Shown here: positions 27,501 through 32,796 of the stretch, piece by piece
How the letters are laid out: the number at the start of each line of letters is the position of its first letter
Position numbering within the stretch: the stretch's first letter is position 1
Source: Achatina immaculata
Taxonomy: Eukaryota; Mollusca; Gastropoda; Stylommatophora; Achatinidae
NCBI GenBank assembly: GCA_009760885.1
Contig: CM019701.1
Location: forward strand, 38,243,197 to 38,307,196
Direction of reading: 5' to 3'
DNA: 64,000 bases
The notes under the pieces: generated by a model
Databases searched by the model: none
Told to the model about the DNA's origin: nothing
The model's input: only the letters and a program-made list of their open reading frames with translations
Position numbers and translations under genes: made by a program

Positions 27501-28203
27501 TCTCATGTACATCATCATTGCCTTTCATTCCCTTGAGAGCACAGGCCACAGATAAAGGCTCTCCAGTCATCCGTGTTCTTGGAATTATTCTCTGCTTCCT
27601 TCCATGTGCATCACTTGTCTCTGAGCACTGTCATAATTTCTCTTCTCCAAGTAAGTCTAGGTCTTCCTCGTTTTCTCTTTCCTTGAGGATTCCATGTCAG
27701 TGCCTGTCTCCTTATGTTGGTGTTGGGTTTCCTTATTCTCATGTACAGCATGAGAGAAAAGAGTATGAGTTTTCTCATCACTCTGTACATCATGAAAGTG
27801 AAAGGTCCCAGTATAAGCTTTATCCTGGATATGAGAAACCAACTTGGCATAATAAAGCAAGTGTTAAACTTCCAGTGTACACTTCAGTAATCTCATGTAA
27901 TGTGTAGTGTGGCAGTTTCTGCAGTATAACACTATACTTTGACTTGTATAGTCACCACCCCGTATGGTCTTTTAGCTGCTCAACACCTTCATAGCACTGG
28001 CTGCAAAGAAAACAACCTTGCAGTTCCAGAGAAATAGAAGACAAGACAAATCTTGTGCTACTGATATTATTTTTTCTATTACCAGGAAAGTGATTGAAGG
28101 AACCCAGATTCTGAAGAAGATGGAAGACCAACCAACAACAAATGAGAGACCAAATGCAGAAATTAAGATCATCAAATGTGGAGTGATCAAATACGAGTTC
28201 TAA
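6479..28203 (+). CDS. PPIL6: PPIL6-like peptidyl-prolyl isomerase, complete gene of seven exons
   Basis: Joining 6479-6559, 12337-12465, 15550-15801, 17703-17853, 20310-20366, 23602-23737 and 28086-28203 gives one frame of 307 residues plus TAA; all junctions are gt-ag and the phases agree. Human PPIL6 is about the same length and shares the arrangement: an N-terminal region of about 150 residues, then a cyclophilin fold. Cyclophilin landmarks are FLDIAIDGEFIGGL, SLFHRIVKNGWMQGGD, GMANKGRHTNGSQFYITL and WMDTRFVAFG. The catalytic-type Arg (HRIV), Gln (MQGG) and Trp (PWMD) are present, but the usual His near the end of the site is Phe (TRFVAFG), so isomerase activity may be reduced. The start is the first ATG in a good context (aacATGG). 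Introns are loaded with mobile DNA. No tissue or partner can be inferred here. Confidence 0.93.
6560..7220. other. PPIL6 intron 1, unassigned part
   Basis: About 660 bp with no recognised repeat. Two overlapping short frames on opposite strands (6702-6902 on - and 6753-6941 on +) show no family motif and are treated as chance. Confidence 0.5.
7222..7300. repeat. 35-bp satellite, left segment
   Basis: Two copies of a 35-bp unit containing ttattatacagttgttaaat and ctgtgctgc. The same unit resumes at 9606-9790 and 11087-11222, so the array is interrupted by two LINE insertions. Confidence 0.88.
7301..9605 (-). mobile_element. LINE family B, 5'-truncated copy with internal deletion
   Basis: On the - strand, from high to low coordinates: the end of an APE-type endonuclease (9290-9574, IIQCYAPTND and VDFNPKVG; 9060-9281, MVIGGTIFPHKEIHKT and RTRNQID), a linker (8505-9091), the start of reverse transcriptase (8209-8496, NKATGEDEITPEMLKA; 7847-8194) and the C-terminal cysteine-free tail (7328-7603, RKRGRPHETLKRTLLREAK). 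FADDITLI, the RT box with the catalytic Asp pair, directly follows RKGN, so about 385 bp between them are missing compared with 60460-60846. It lies inside a 35-bp satellite in PPIL6 intron 1. Several frameshifts make it non-functional. Confidence 0.9.
9606..9790. repeat. 35-bp satellite, middle segment
   Basis: About five units of the same repeat as at 7222 (tttattattatacag, then ttgttaaatat and gtgctgc), with small indels. It separates two LINE insertions. Confidence 0.9.
9791..11086 (-). mobile_element. RTE (BovB-like) LINE, 5'-truncated copy
   Basis: The - strand carries RT motifs in order: QAGFRQGRGSRDHIFNLRLI, SFIDYSKAFDCVQHQKLW, GVRQGCILSPYLFNLY and IRYADDTVLLS (catalytic YADD) at 10430-11029. 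The C-terminal region follows (9798-10388) with FEYLGSLLTNNGD, TYACETWTLNKTAEKH, KYFGHI and RKRGRPKRRWLQDIIDD, ending in RHANE-stop. The 3' end carries the family's (TGAA)n tail at 9793-9808. One frameshift near 10400 splits the protein. The order and motifs match BovB/RTE-clade polymerases. It is inserted in the 35-bp satellite. Confidence 0.92.
11087..11222. repeat. 35-bp satellite, right segment
   Basis: About four further units of the same repeat (tttattattatacag plus ttgttaaatat). This is the distal part of the array split by the two LINEs. Confidence 0.88.
11325..11767. repeat. 102-bp tandem repeat, main block
   Basis: Near-identical units whose cagttgtttg landmark starts at 11389, 11491, 11593 and 11695, an exact 102-bp period, preceded by one diverged unit. 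Because 102 is divisible by three, open frames run through on both strands, but they only restate the unit. Confidence 0.95.
11768..12020 (-). mobile_element. tRNA-derived SINE inserted in the 102-bp repeat
   Basis: A 253-bp insert flanked by the 13-bp target duplication aaagacatctata (11755-11767 and 12021-12033). The right end, read on -, has a tRNA-like head: a box A-like TGGCAAAGTGGTTAGTGC and a box B-like GGGGATTTGAATCC. Related heads occur at 27303 (+) and other SINEs below. The internal pol III promoter and the target duplication support a SINE mobilised by a LINE. Confidence 0.9.
12021..12105. repeat. 102-bp tandem repeat, continuation after the SINE
   Basis: The interrupted unit resumes (aaagacatctataataatc through cagttgtttgcatctggtc), with more divergence toward its right edge. 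Confidence 0.88.
12337..12465 (+). CDS. PPIL6: PPIL6 exon 2
   Basis: Follows the acceptor aattcaacag and ends AAG|gtcaaa, phase 0 to 0, 43 codons. It encodes VSFSQAFNQFQDLHRKQP and, further on, LQCDWDIFIDNKRK, matching the N-terminal PPIL6-specific region just before the ELRGEVW-type exon. Confidence 0.88.
12466..13065. other. PPIL6 intron 2, unassigned part
   Basis: About 600 bp without a recognised repeat or gene. Frames here are short and lack motifs. Confidence 0.5.
13066..13586. repeat. 30-bp minisatellite, about 17 copies
   Basis: Units of gtggcagcagagaaatctgt plus ggaggtaaat repeat with an exact 30-bp period and rare single-base changes. Read on + the unit is VAAEKSVEVN; two other frames on - are also open through the array. 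The period, a multiple of three with no stop in the unit, explains all three open frames. There is no splice or start evidence for any of them inside this PPIL6 intron. Confidence 0.95.
13590..14195. other. PPIL6 intron 2, unassigned part
   Basis: I see no gene or clear repeat. Short stretches such as tatgccttttgatgtagcc (13779-13797) resemble LINE 3' coding debris on the - strand but are too degraded to assign. Confidence 0.4.
14200..14720 (+). mobile_element. RTE LINE, C-terminal fragment
   Basis: The + strand matches the RTE C-terminus: cacataaatgcctttgaatg (ECKCYRR region), QELNIEEGWLVK, a GYIMGKRKRARPR segment and the 3' end gggaggcaaagttcc. A 111-bp foreign segment interrupts it at 14556-14666. 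Frames are broken. Confidence 0.88.
14556..14666. mobile_element. 111-bp insertion with 11-bp target duplication
   Basis: This piece is absent from other RTE copies and is flanked by acaggagatct at 14545-14555 and 14667-14677. It starts with a tcttcttcttc-like run, which would be a GAA-rich 3' tail if the insert is on the - strand. It is small enough to be a short SINE; its source is unknown. Confidence 0.75.
14703..14788. repeat. 41-bp direct duplication at an RTE 3' end
   Basis: The block caaatgactgactagaagc through aaatgcgatct occurs twice in a row, starting near 14708 and 14749. It looks like a local duplication beginning at the RTE terminus. Confidence 0.8.
14790..15185. other. PPIL6 intron 2, unassigned part
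   Basis: About 400 bp of AT-rich DNA without a recognised element. Confidence 0.4.
15190..15470. repeat. Interspersed repeat family R1, copy 2
   Basis: Shares with 4225-4505 the ordered landmarks caagaccctg, ccatggtggtggagtct, ctgcacacc and gcatcggctgcaaag. It ends about 80 bases before PPIL6 exon 3. Confidence 0.75.
15550..15801 (+). CDS. PPIL6: PPIL6 exon 3
   Basis: Acceptor ttatttatcag, donor GAG|gttagt, 84 codons, phase 0 to 0. It encodes ELRGEVWGFNEKAIAFVNGE, then the linker with FIGWAEDKYNFVEYRPETLY, and the first cyclophilin strands HVFLDIAIDGEFIGGLVIE. This matches the middle of vertebrate PPIL6 closely. Confidence 0.93.
16040..16420 (-). mobile_element. LINE family F (RNase H type), C-terminal fragment
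   Basis: On - the sequence reads FxLRTGHCRLRHHLYQKLKI followed by a cysteine-containing patch, and then, in a shifted frame at 16048-16230, WPLHEKLYCDVENLRQTAKF. The LRTGHCRLN and WPxxxxLxxKLxG series is the post-RNase H C-terminus of I/jockey-type LINEs. Related pieces lie at 37395-37570 and 38980-39215. Frames are broken. Confidence 0.75.
16421..17702. other. PPIL6 intron 3, mostly unassigned, with two poly-G tracts
   Basis: Poly-G runs of about 15 bases lie at 16941-16955 and 17067-17081. Apart from these I recognise no element. An 87-codon frame on - at 17242-17505 has no motif. Confidence 0.5.
17703..17853 (+). CDS. PPIL6: PPIL6 exon 4
   Basis: Acceptor tgtttccccag, donor GGAG|gtacga; 151 bases, so it ends in phase 1. 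It encodes LCSDLTPKTCANFLQLCSGE and, further on, ENSLFHRIVKNGWMQGG, the part of the cyclophilin fold with the active-site Arg and Gln. Confidence 0.94.
17928..18915 (+). mobile_element. RTE LINE with 5' inversion (twin priming)
   Basis: Bases 17930-18240 are RTE sequence on the - strand (from the GxxQGCILS region at the left to the QAGF region at the junction). At 18241 the orientation flips, and the + strand continues from DQNLYLNVKKTKLMTT through YACETW, QELNIEEGW and the GRLRKG segment to the 3' end at about 18905. About 270 bp of the element are missing at the flip. This order is the signature of twin-primed reverse transcription. It is inserted 75 bases after PPIL6 exon 4. Confidence 0.9.
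18916..19295. other. PPIL6 intron 4, unassigned part
   Basis: AT-rich DNA without a recognised gene or repeat. Confidence 0.45.
19300..19930. repeat. 42-bp tandem repeat, about 14 copies
   Basis: The unit contains accttgtacatcatgagag and gagttttctcatc with a 42-bp period, degenerating toward the right. Period divisible by three gives a 216-codon frame on + (MREKGVSFIITLYI units) and frames on -. The repetition, not coding, accounts for them. Two more units lie at 27740-27815. Confidence 0.92.
19931..20149. other. Unassigned, with a short direct repeat
   Basis: The phrase attactaaattt/attaccaaattt plus gcaacatagcactgtta occurs twice (19922 and 19962). I see nothing else in it. Confidence 0.4.
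20150..20262 (+). mobile_element. LINE family B, extreme 3' end
   Basis: It matches the last ~110 bp of family B (aggcataaaa, ccttgatggggttgaaa, gggaaggatgtaagat) and ends about 47 bases before PPIL6 exon 5. Confidence 0.75.
20310..20366 (+). CDS. PPIL6: PPIL6 exon 5
   Basis: A 57-bp exon between atttttcag and the donor gtaggt, phase 1 to 1. It encodes (D)IYEGRGNGGESVYGHVFE plus a split Gly/Asp codon, matching the GNGGESIYG-type loop of cyclophilins. It is too short to stand out as a frame; the fit of phases and motif with both neighbours identifies it. Confidence 0.9.
20495..20770. repeat. Unclassified interspersed repeat
   Basis: About 275 bp ending in gcaatggcaaactaccttct, a phrase of a type seen in 5' regions of BovB-like RTE elements. 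It abuts the RTE fragment that follows. It could be an RTE 5' region joined to a 3' end by deletion, or an unrelated SINE. Confidence 0.4.
20772..21290 (+). mobile_element. RTE LINE, C-terminal fragment with partial 3' duplicate
   Basis: The + strand runs from aagattttaaagggcgtgca (IRFLRACIFP) through YARETWTLNKTAEKH, QELNIEEGWLVK, the GKRKRGRPKQRWLQDIVDD segment and AAAAGHLAHNREAY to the (tgaa)n tail at 21225. Another partial 3' end (gagagctgttagagaagcaa through atgcaaatgac) follows at 21238-21285. Confidence 0.9.
21291..22150. other. PPIL6 intron 5, unassigned part
   Basis: AT-rich DNA. A direct repeat tgataaaagtaatggaaata occurs at 21690 and 21714. I see no gene. Confidence 0.45.
22150..22420 (-). 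mobile_element. Probable tRNA-derived SINE
   Basis: On -, TGGTTCGAATCCCGAC (22165-22182) is a good pol III box B, preceded by a box A-like stretch near 22215-22240. The remaining extent is uncertain. Confidence 0.5.
22580..23595. other. PPIL6 intron 5, unassigned part
   Basis: The left part (22620-22720, gtccatggtggaaaagtct) may be a diverged R1 repeat. The rest is AT-rich with homopolymer A runs and shows no gene. Confidence 0.4.
23602..23737 (+). CDS. PPIL6: PPIL6 exon 6
   Basis: Acceptor tccctgacag, donor TTTGG|gtatgt; phase 1 in, phase 2 out. It encodes (D)ENFILKHNERGIVGMANK, then GRHTNGSQFYITLQPCP and WMDTRFVAFG. This is the conserved cyclophilin core with the NGSQF motif. The His usual after the Trp motif is Phe here. 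Confidence 0.95.
23774..26112 (-). mobile_element. RTE LINE, longest copy in the window
   Basis: On -, from high to low: the end of the APE endonuclease (25536-26075: RRLYTWTSPDGKTKNQIDYI, ADCDTDHELLIADMKIKI), the linker and RT start (24885-25448: LVALISHASK-type stretch, GTSPGCDEITAEFIKA, KEWKRTVFIPLPKKGN), RT core (24426-24876: FIDYSKAFDC, GCILLTYLFNLY, YADDTVLLS) and the C-terminus down to the tail attcattcatttgcatg. Frameshifts at about 24430, 24700 and 24880 break it. A possible 7-bp target duplication ttatcta lies at 23767 and 26113. It starts just after PPIL6 exon 6. The TSPDG-NQIDYI and DHELL motifs identify the APE domain of BovB/RTE. Confidence 0.92.
26125..26310 (+). mobile_element. 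LINE family B, 3' end
   Basis: It matches the family B terminus from the RGRPRESLKRTLLREAKL stretch to cgggaaggatataagaag at about 26310. Confidence 0.82.
26311..26600 (-). mobile_element. tRNA-derived SINE
   Basis: It shares catgaaagtgtgatgtggtc, gcctggccgc and ctctggtacccatttttag with 32330-32430 and, more distantly, with the SINE at 11768. On - the right end gives a tRNA-like head ending in ggttgaggtccc near 26540. It lies directly against a LINE B terminus, so it may have used that site. Confidence 0.7.
26750..27052 (+). mobile_element. LINE family E, C-terminal fragment
   Basis: The + strand gives RKWRWIGHTLRKPNINIARQ, ALT-stop-NPQGKRK, GRPRLTWRREIMTVLRDKG and TWKEAENSKNRD, a common LINE C-terminal pattern (WLGH, TWNPQGKRKRGRP). 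It ends in a (gat)n tail at 27030-27048. Two in-frame stops are present. Confidence 0.85.
27303..27510 (+). mobile_element. tRNA-derived SINE
   Basis: It begins with a box A-like TGGCAAGGTGGTTAGTGTAC and a degenerate box B GGTTGGTGATTCCAGTC, then shares the gtgttgacaggtcaagga and gagcactaacacc stretches with the SINE at 11768 (opposite orientation). Same family. Confidence 0.85.
27515..27745 (-). mobile_element. LINE family E, C-terminal fragment
   Basis: The - strand reads ALTWNPQGKRKRGRPRLTWR and REIMTVLRDK, the same segment as 26860-26940 on +, with the (atc)n tail at its low end near 27515. Confidence 0.85.
27740..27815. repeat. 42-bp satellite, second site
   Basis: About two units of the 19300-19930 repeat (atgtacagcatgagagaaaa, gagttttctcatcactctg, tacatcatgaaag), abutting LINE family E. 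Confidence 0.8.
28086..28203 (+). CDS. PPIL6: PPIL6 exon 7, terminal
   Basis: Acceptor ctattaccag; it begins with the last base of a Gly codon and encodes KVIEGTQILKKMEDQPTTNE and then RPNAEIKIIKCGVIKYEF-stop. It matches the last strand and helix of cyclophilins (VIEGxxVLKKxE...N.RP). Confidence 0.93.
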
Positions 28204-28403
28204 GAATTCTCAAAATTGTCAGTATTAAGTTTCTGAAATTTGTTTACACATGACAAATTTTGCTTATGGTAATATAGGAATGTTTTGCAACTGCATTTTT
28301 GTTTGCAACAAACATTTTCACAATATTAAAGATTGAAGGTACATGTGTCATCAAAGATGAGTGTTCTGAAAGGAATTGTATTAGCTGTCATTTGAATACA
28401 ACT

Positions 28404-28409
28404 AATAAA
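28404..28409 (+). terminator. Possible PPIL6 polyadenylation signal
   Basis: AATAAA about 200 bases after the stop codon, followed by a T-rich stretch (28414-28445). Consistent with the transcript end, but not proven. Confidence 0.5.
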
Positions 28410-29125
28410 CTAATCTTTTTTATTATTAACTAATTTTTTTTTCTCATGGAGGTATGAAAGAGGCAAATTTCAGGTCATTTACATGTGTGTTTGATACTTT
28501 TGCCGAATATCTCAACGTGAATGTAATTTACATATATTCTCTATTGAATGCGATTTGGAGGGTAATTTGTGCTGATGAAGTTTTTCAGACTAGTGTTTTT
28601 TTAATTCATTTAAATGGTCAAAGTTTTTTCATATTCCCCCCCCCCCCCCTTGAAAATCAAATAAGAATTTGAATCAAATGAATATTGAAGAAACAAGATA
28701 AATTCCTCATTCATATTCAGTTAATCAAAGTACAGAACATGGGCAGAAATTTAAAGCGACAGTACACAGTGTCAAGATAAGACTTCCTATGAAGTATGTA
28801 CAATAAAGGAGCAACAATGTGTCATATATTTTGGTAAATGCATTCTTTCAAAATTCATTTTCAGTGTATTGACAGATAATATATCCCTATGTCAACTGTA
28901 ATAATGATATGTTATCTCAGTAATCTGGTAGCACATTAGTCAGGTAGTATCACAGAGGAACTTCTTGAGGAGACCTGCTTACTCGATTATTACCTGTTAT
29001 TGTAAACAACAACTTCATCTAGTCAAGATGTGAAAGTTTTCCTTTTTTTTTTTTTTAAAATTTCTGCAATTAATGCTGGAGTTTCTGCTGAACAATTATA
29101 TTTACTTTCTTGCTTCATCTATGAA
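28410..29125. other. Intergenic DNA between the convergent genes
   Basis: It holds a C-run at 28637-28650 and a T-run near 29043. I see no gene. Confidence 0.5.
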
Positions 29126-29129
29126 CTAG

Positions 29130-29430
29130 GACAATGATAAACATACAACCTTCACCTGATGAAGCAGTGCTGTTCCATGTTTCCTGCACAGCCATGTTGC
29201 TAATACTTATGTCTCATCAAGTCCCTTTGCTGCTCTTGCTCATGGGTTTGTTTTACATGTCCTTTCTTTTTCTGTGCTACATGATCAACCTGTTTAGATT
29301 TTCTTTTCTTGGTCTCCCTCTCTCTCATTTTCCCTTAGTTCTTCACTGGTTGTCAGGTTCTCTTACTTGTCTTTTCACAACATGCCCAAAGAATTCTGAC
29401 CGAATTAGTTTTTGATATTCTGCAACTTTT
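29130..29430 (-). mobile_element. Probable LINE C-terminal debris
   Basis: On -, EYQKLIRSEFFGHVVKRQ and a GK-stop-ERGRPRKENLNRLIM stretch resemble the FxGHV...GRPRxxW tail of LINE polymerases. Too degraded to place in a family. Confidence 0.5.
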
Positions 29431-29559
29431 ATGAAAAGCTTATTTGCTTTTCTGGTCATCTAAGGTTTCTTCAAAATCACATCTCCTGTTCTTCCAACAT
29501 ATGAATATATGAAAACTAAAAACCTCACATTTTCCATAATCTCATGGCCTTTCCTTCAG

Positions 29560-30255
29560 TAGGGTGTTGGTCAAAGATTGTATGTTGTTGGATATTCTAC
29601 TGAACTTTTTAAGCAAAATATACAACTAACCACATAAATACTGATATATTCCCACTCATAGCTAACCTGTGTGGGGTTAACTTGCTTGGGATTTATCAGC
29701 AAGCTCACAAACTTCAGTACTGTTGAACTGGAACAGGCCTATGCATCTATCATTCATGGAACCTCACAACCTGAGTAGTTTATACTGATACTTGAATTAC
29801 CTGGCACATTTTTCGATGTTATGACCTTTGCCTTGTTCTGTAGGTATATGAAGATGACATTTTTCATCTATATTACTAAAATGATGATGGCCATCTCATT
29901 TTTACAGTTGAAGATACCATAATAATTTTACAAGTTTTATGAAGATTTTTTGTTTGTTTAATACTCAATATATGATTCATCCACATTCACGAGTAAAGAA
30001 CAAAATGATATGACAGATAAATACAACACACCAATTATCTGGAAACAAAGTAAGGTTATCGAGTAACATGGTACTGGCTACTGAGTTTTTCAAAAATATT
30101 TTATTATTATTTTGGACTGTAACCACAATTTAATAATTTATAATCATATAAGCTGCATTCTGGGGTCATCAGGAGATTAGTCTGCTAAACATAGGTGTTT
30201 GGCTTTTAATCTAGTACTGGAAATCTCTAAGACCTATCCAAACCTAACCATCAGG
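29560..30255. other. Intergenic DNA, unassigned
   Basis: About 700 bp of AT-rich DNA with no recognised feature. Confidence 0.45.
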
Positions 30256-30260
30256 ATATA

Positions 30261-31518
30261 TGAGGGGTGATTGATAAGTTCTCGGCATACGGTACAAATA
30301 CTTGATTCACACACAGTTGATATTAGGTGCATTTGTAGATCAGGTTAATGTAAGATTAAACACAAAGTTTCAAGAAATTAAATGCAACCAATTTTTTTTA
30401 CAGGCTACTGAAGTGGTAAGGGGTGGCAGAAATTGAGAAAATGGATAAAATTTCTCATTGAGCAGTCATTTGCTACCTCTGCATCAAGGGGTTATCATTG
30501 AAGGAGATCCATGAGGATATGGGAGATACTCTAGGGAAGAGTGCCCCTTCTTACAGCACAGTGAAGAAATGGGCAGCTCAATTCAAACATGGAAGGGAGA
30601 GTCTGGAAGATGATCCCCATCCAGGAAGACCAAGAACAGTAACCACCGACAAAACCACCAGCAGAATCCATGCCATGATAATGGAGGATCACCAAATGAG
30701 CAGTACATTTCTACTGAGTTTGGCATTTCCCAGGAATGTGTTCATGCCATTATTCACAATGATCTTCAAATGACAAAGGTCTCTGCTTGATGGGTCCCGA
30801 AACTTCTTGGAGCTGATCACAAACGACAGCGTCTCAACATGTCAAGAGACAATCTTGGCCATTTTTCTGTAGATCCTGAAAAGTTTCTTCAGCAATTTAT
30901 GATTATGGATCAGATTTGGGTTCATCATTTTCAACCAGAAACCAAGGAACAGTCAAAGCAGTGGAAACATCATGGATCTCCACCTCCAAAGAAAGCAAGA
31001 GTGGTTCTGTCTTCAGACAAAGTGATGGCTTCCATCTTTTGGGATTCAGAAAGTGTACTATTGGTAGACTATCTTCAAAAGGGCATAGCGGTCACCGGGG
31101 CCTATTATGCTAATCTTGTGAAGCAACTGCGGTTCAAACTGAAGGAAAAGCGTTGAAGAAAATTGATGAGAGGAGTCGTCTTTCATCAAGACAATGCTCT
31201 AGTTCACAAGTTGGCGGTGGCAATGGCTGCTTCTTGAACATCCTCCTTATTCCCCAGATTTGGCCCCTTTGGACTATTACCTGTTTACCAAACTCAAAAA
31301 GGAGCTCAGTGGTCACAAATTTGCTTCAGATGATGACATCATTCACACTGTAGACCATTTTCTGCTGGTACAAGATGCTGACTTTTACAAAGTATGCTCC
31401 AGGATCGCTAGACTAAGTGCATAAACTTGCAAGGGGACTATGTTGAGAAATAACCCCAAAAAGTTGCCCACAAATAATCAGTTGTACTTTATGCAGAGAA
31501 CTTATCAATCACCCCTCG
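30261..31518 (+). mobile_element. mariner element, nearly complete, inactive
   Basis: Ends gaggggtgattgataagttc (30262) and gaacttatcaatcacccctc (to 31517) are inverted repeats, flanked by TA at 30259-30260 and 31519-31520. The length, 1258 bp, is typical. Inside, from ATG 30441: MDKISH-stop, then GLSLKEIHEDMGDTLGKSAP, YSTVKKWAAQFKHGRESLED and DPHPGRPRTV (DNA-binding domain). Later segments give MASIFWDSESVLLVDYLQKG, VVFHQDNALVHKLA, and YSPDLAPLDYYLFTKLKKEL, the catalytic region with two of its acidic residues visible in DN and PDLAPLDY. Stops and frameshifts prevent a full protein. It lies between the 3' ends of PPIL6 and RMI1. Confidence 0.95.
30441..31423 (+). pseudogene. Broken mariner transposase
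   Basis: Reading frame changes occur near 30710 and 31155, and a stop follows codon 6. Decoded order is HTH domain, linker, IFWDSES (first catalytic Asp), FHQDNA (second) and PYSPDLAPLDYYLF (third, DD34D type). The stop is near 31423, after SRIARLSA. The family encodes a cut-and-paste transposase acting on the flanking inverted repeats. Confidence 0.9.
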
Positions 31519-31519
31519 T

Positions 31520-32010
31520 AAGATGCAGGGTGATTTTTGGATTTTGGTTTTTTTTTTAAAAAACACTCTTATATGGTGAGAAATGTGTTTGTGTATGATA
31601 TTCATTTCATTTTAAACTAAACATAAATGCATAACAATTTGAGGAAATGTAATTAAATGATAGCAACTATTTTCATACAGACTGCCACTTTAGAGATCAA
31701 TTATAAAATCTGTGTGTGTTTATCTGTATATCATAAATGAAAGGATGTGAAAGGCAAATATATAATCTCATGAAGCAAACTTTAAGGTATCTTTGGTCTC
31801 ATATATTATACAGCAGAGAAATCCTCTTGGTTGTATCTAAACTGATTTATACATTTCTCTGAGGCATGTTTTATTGCATCTAAATTAAAGCAAAACAATA
31901 TGGAGGTTGCCTTCAGAAGTTAATTAATTTTTATTTGGTCTTTTATTTAAAGGGATCCTAGTATAAAAAAAAAAACTAATCGTGGTAATGTCAACAATCT
32001 TAAAGTATGG
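31520..32010. other. Intergenic DNA, unassigned
   Basis: AT-rich. On the - strand possible polyadenylation hexamers for RMI1 occur near 31930-31950 (ttttattt on +), but none is convincing. Confidence 0.4.
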
Positions 32011-32014
32011 TCTT

Positions 32015-32220
32015 CTTCACATTAGACAGAAGTGGCCTAGTGGTTAAGATATTTGCATGCTTAACAAAGTGTCCCAGGCTGAGATTACTCTTCCCCACCT
32101 CACCCCAAACTTTCCTGGGATATTTTTCAAGATTTCATCTCAATGATGTCATGAGATCAACTGGATGGTTAGGCTGGATATCCAGTCTCTGAAAATACAG
32201 AATATCTGCCTGAAGAGCAA
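32015..32220 (+). mobile_element. tRNA-derived SINE
   Basis: It starts with a tRNA-like head: box A-like TGGCCTAGTGGTTAAGATA, then a degenerate box B around 32080. The body (ttcctgggatatttttcaag, gatcaactggatggttaggc) is not shared with the other SINEs here, so it may be a second family. Confidence 0.65.
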
Positions 32221-32304
32221 GGCACACCAGAGTATACTGTACACACAGCTATCAATATATTAAAAAGTAAAAAAAAAATAAAAAGTAACATTCTCATTTC
32301 CATG

Positions 32305-32440
32305 CCATTAAGGAATATTGGGAATACGGTGTTAGGCCCATATTTTCCGTTACCTTCGGCACATGAAAGTGTGGTGCGATCAGTATTATGCCTGGCTGCT
32401 TTACCTTCCTAGATTTCTCTGGTACCCATTTTTAGAGAAT
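32305..32440 (-). mobile_element. SINE fragment
   Basis: It shares ttaggcccatattttc, catgaaagtgtggtg and ctctggtacccatttttaga with the SINE at 26311 and lacks the tRNA head. Confidence 0.7.
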
Positions 32441-32646
32441 ATATTAAGAAAAAAAAAAGGTTTTACATGAAGTTAGTTATCTAACATGAAGCTTAGATGT
32501 GAAGTTAGATATCACAAATTATATTTAGCATACTCTGAACTGAATGAGGGGAATGCTATAAAACAAACAGTGAAAATTCTGTGAACCTTTCAGCTTTATA
32601 CCTCACGGAGAGAAACACTTTACTAGGAATATGCACAAATGAAACA

Positions 32647-32796
32647 TCATGTTGATATTTGCCTTTCCACTCGGCTGATAAGCTCAATAACATGTTGTCT
32701 TGTCACTGGAGTCAGCCTCTTAACAACAGGTACTGCTGCCATAGAGATGAGCTCAACCTCCATCAAACATGAAATATTGATCAGTTTCTGCTGGCA
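32647..32796 (-). CDS. RMI1: RMI1 terminal exon
   Basis: After acceptor gatttcccag it reads CQQKLINISCLMEVELISMA and then VVKRLTPVTRQHVIELISRV...IST-stop. The cysteine-rich LINISCLM corresponds to the LIDLCCLM helix near the RMI1 C-terminus. Confidence 0.88.
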   Translation of the reverse strand, partial: CQQKLINISCLMEVELISMAAVPVVKRLTPVTRQHVIELISRVERQIST

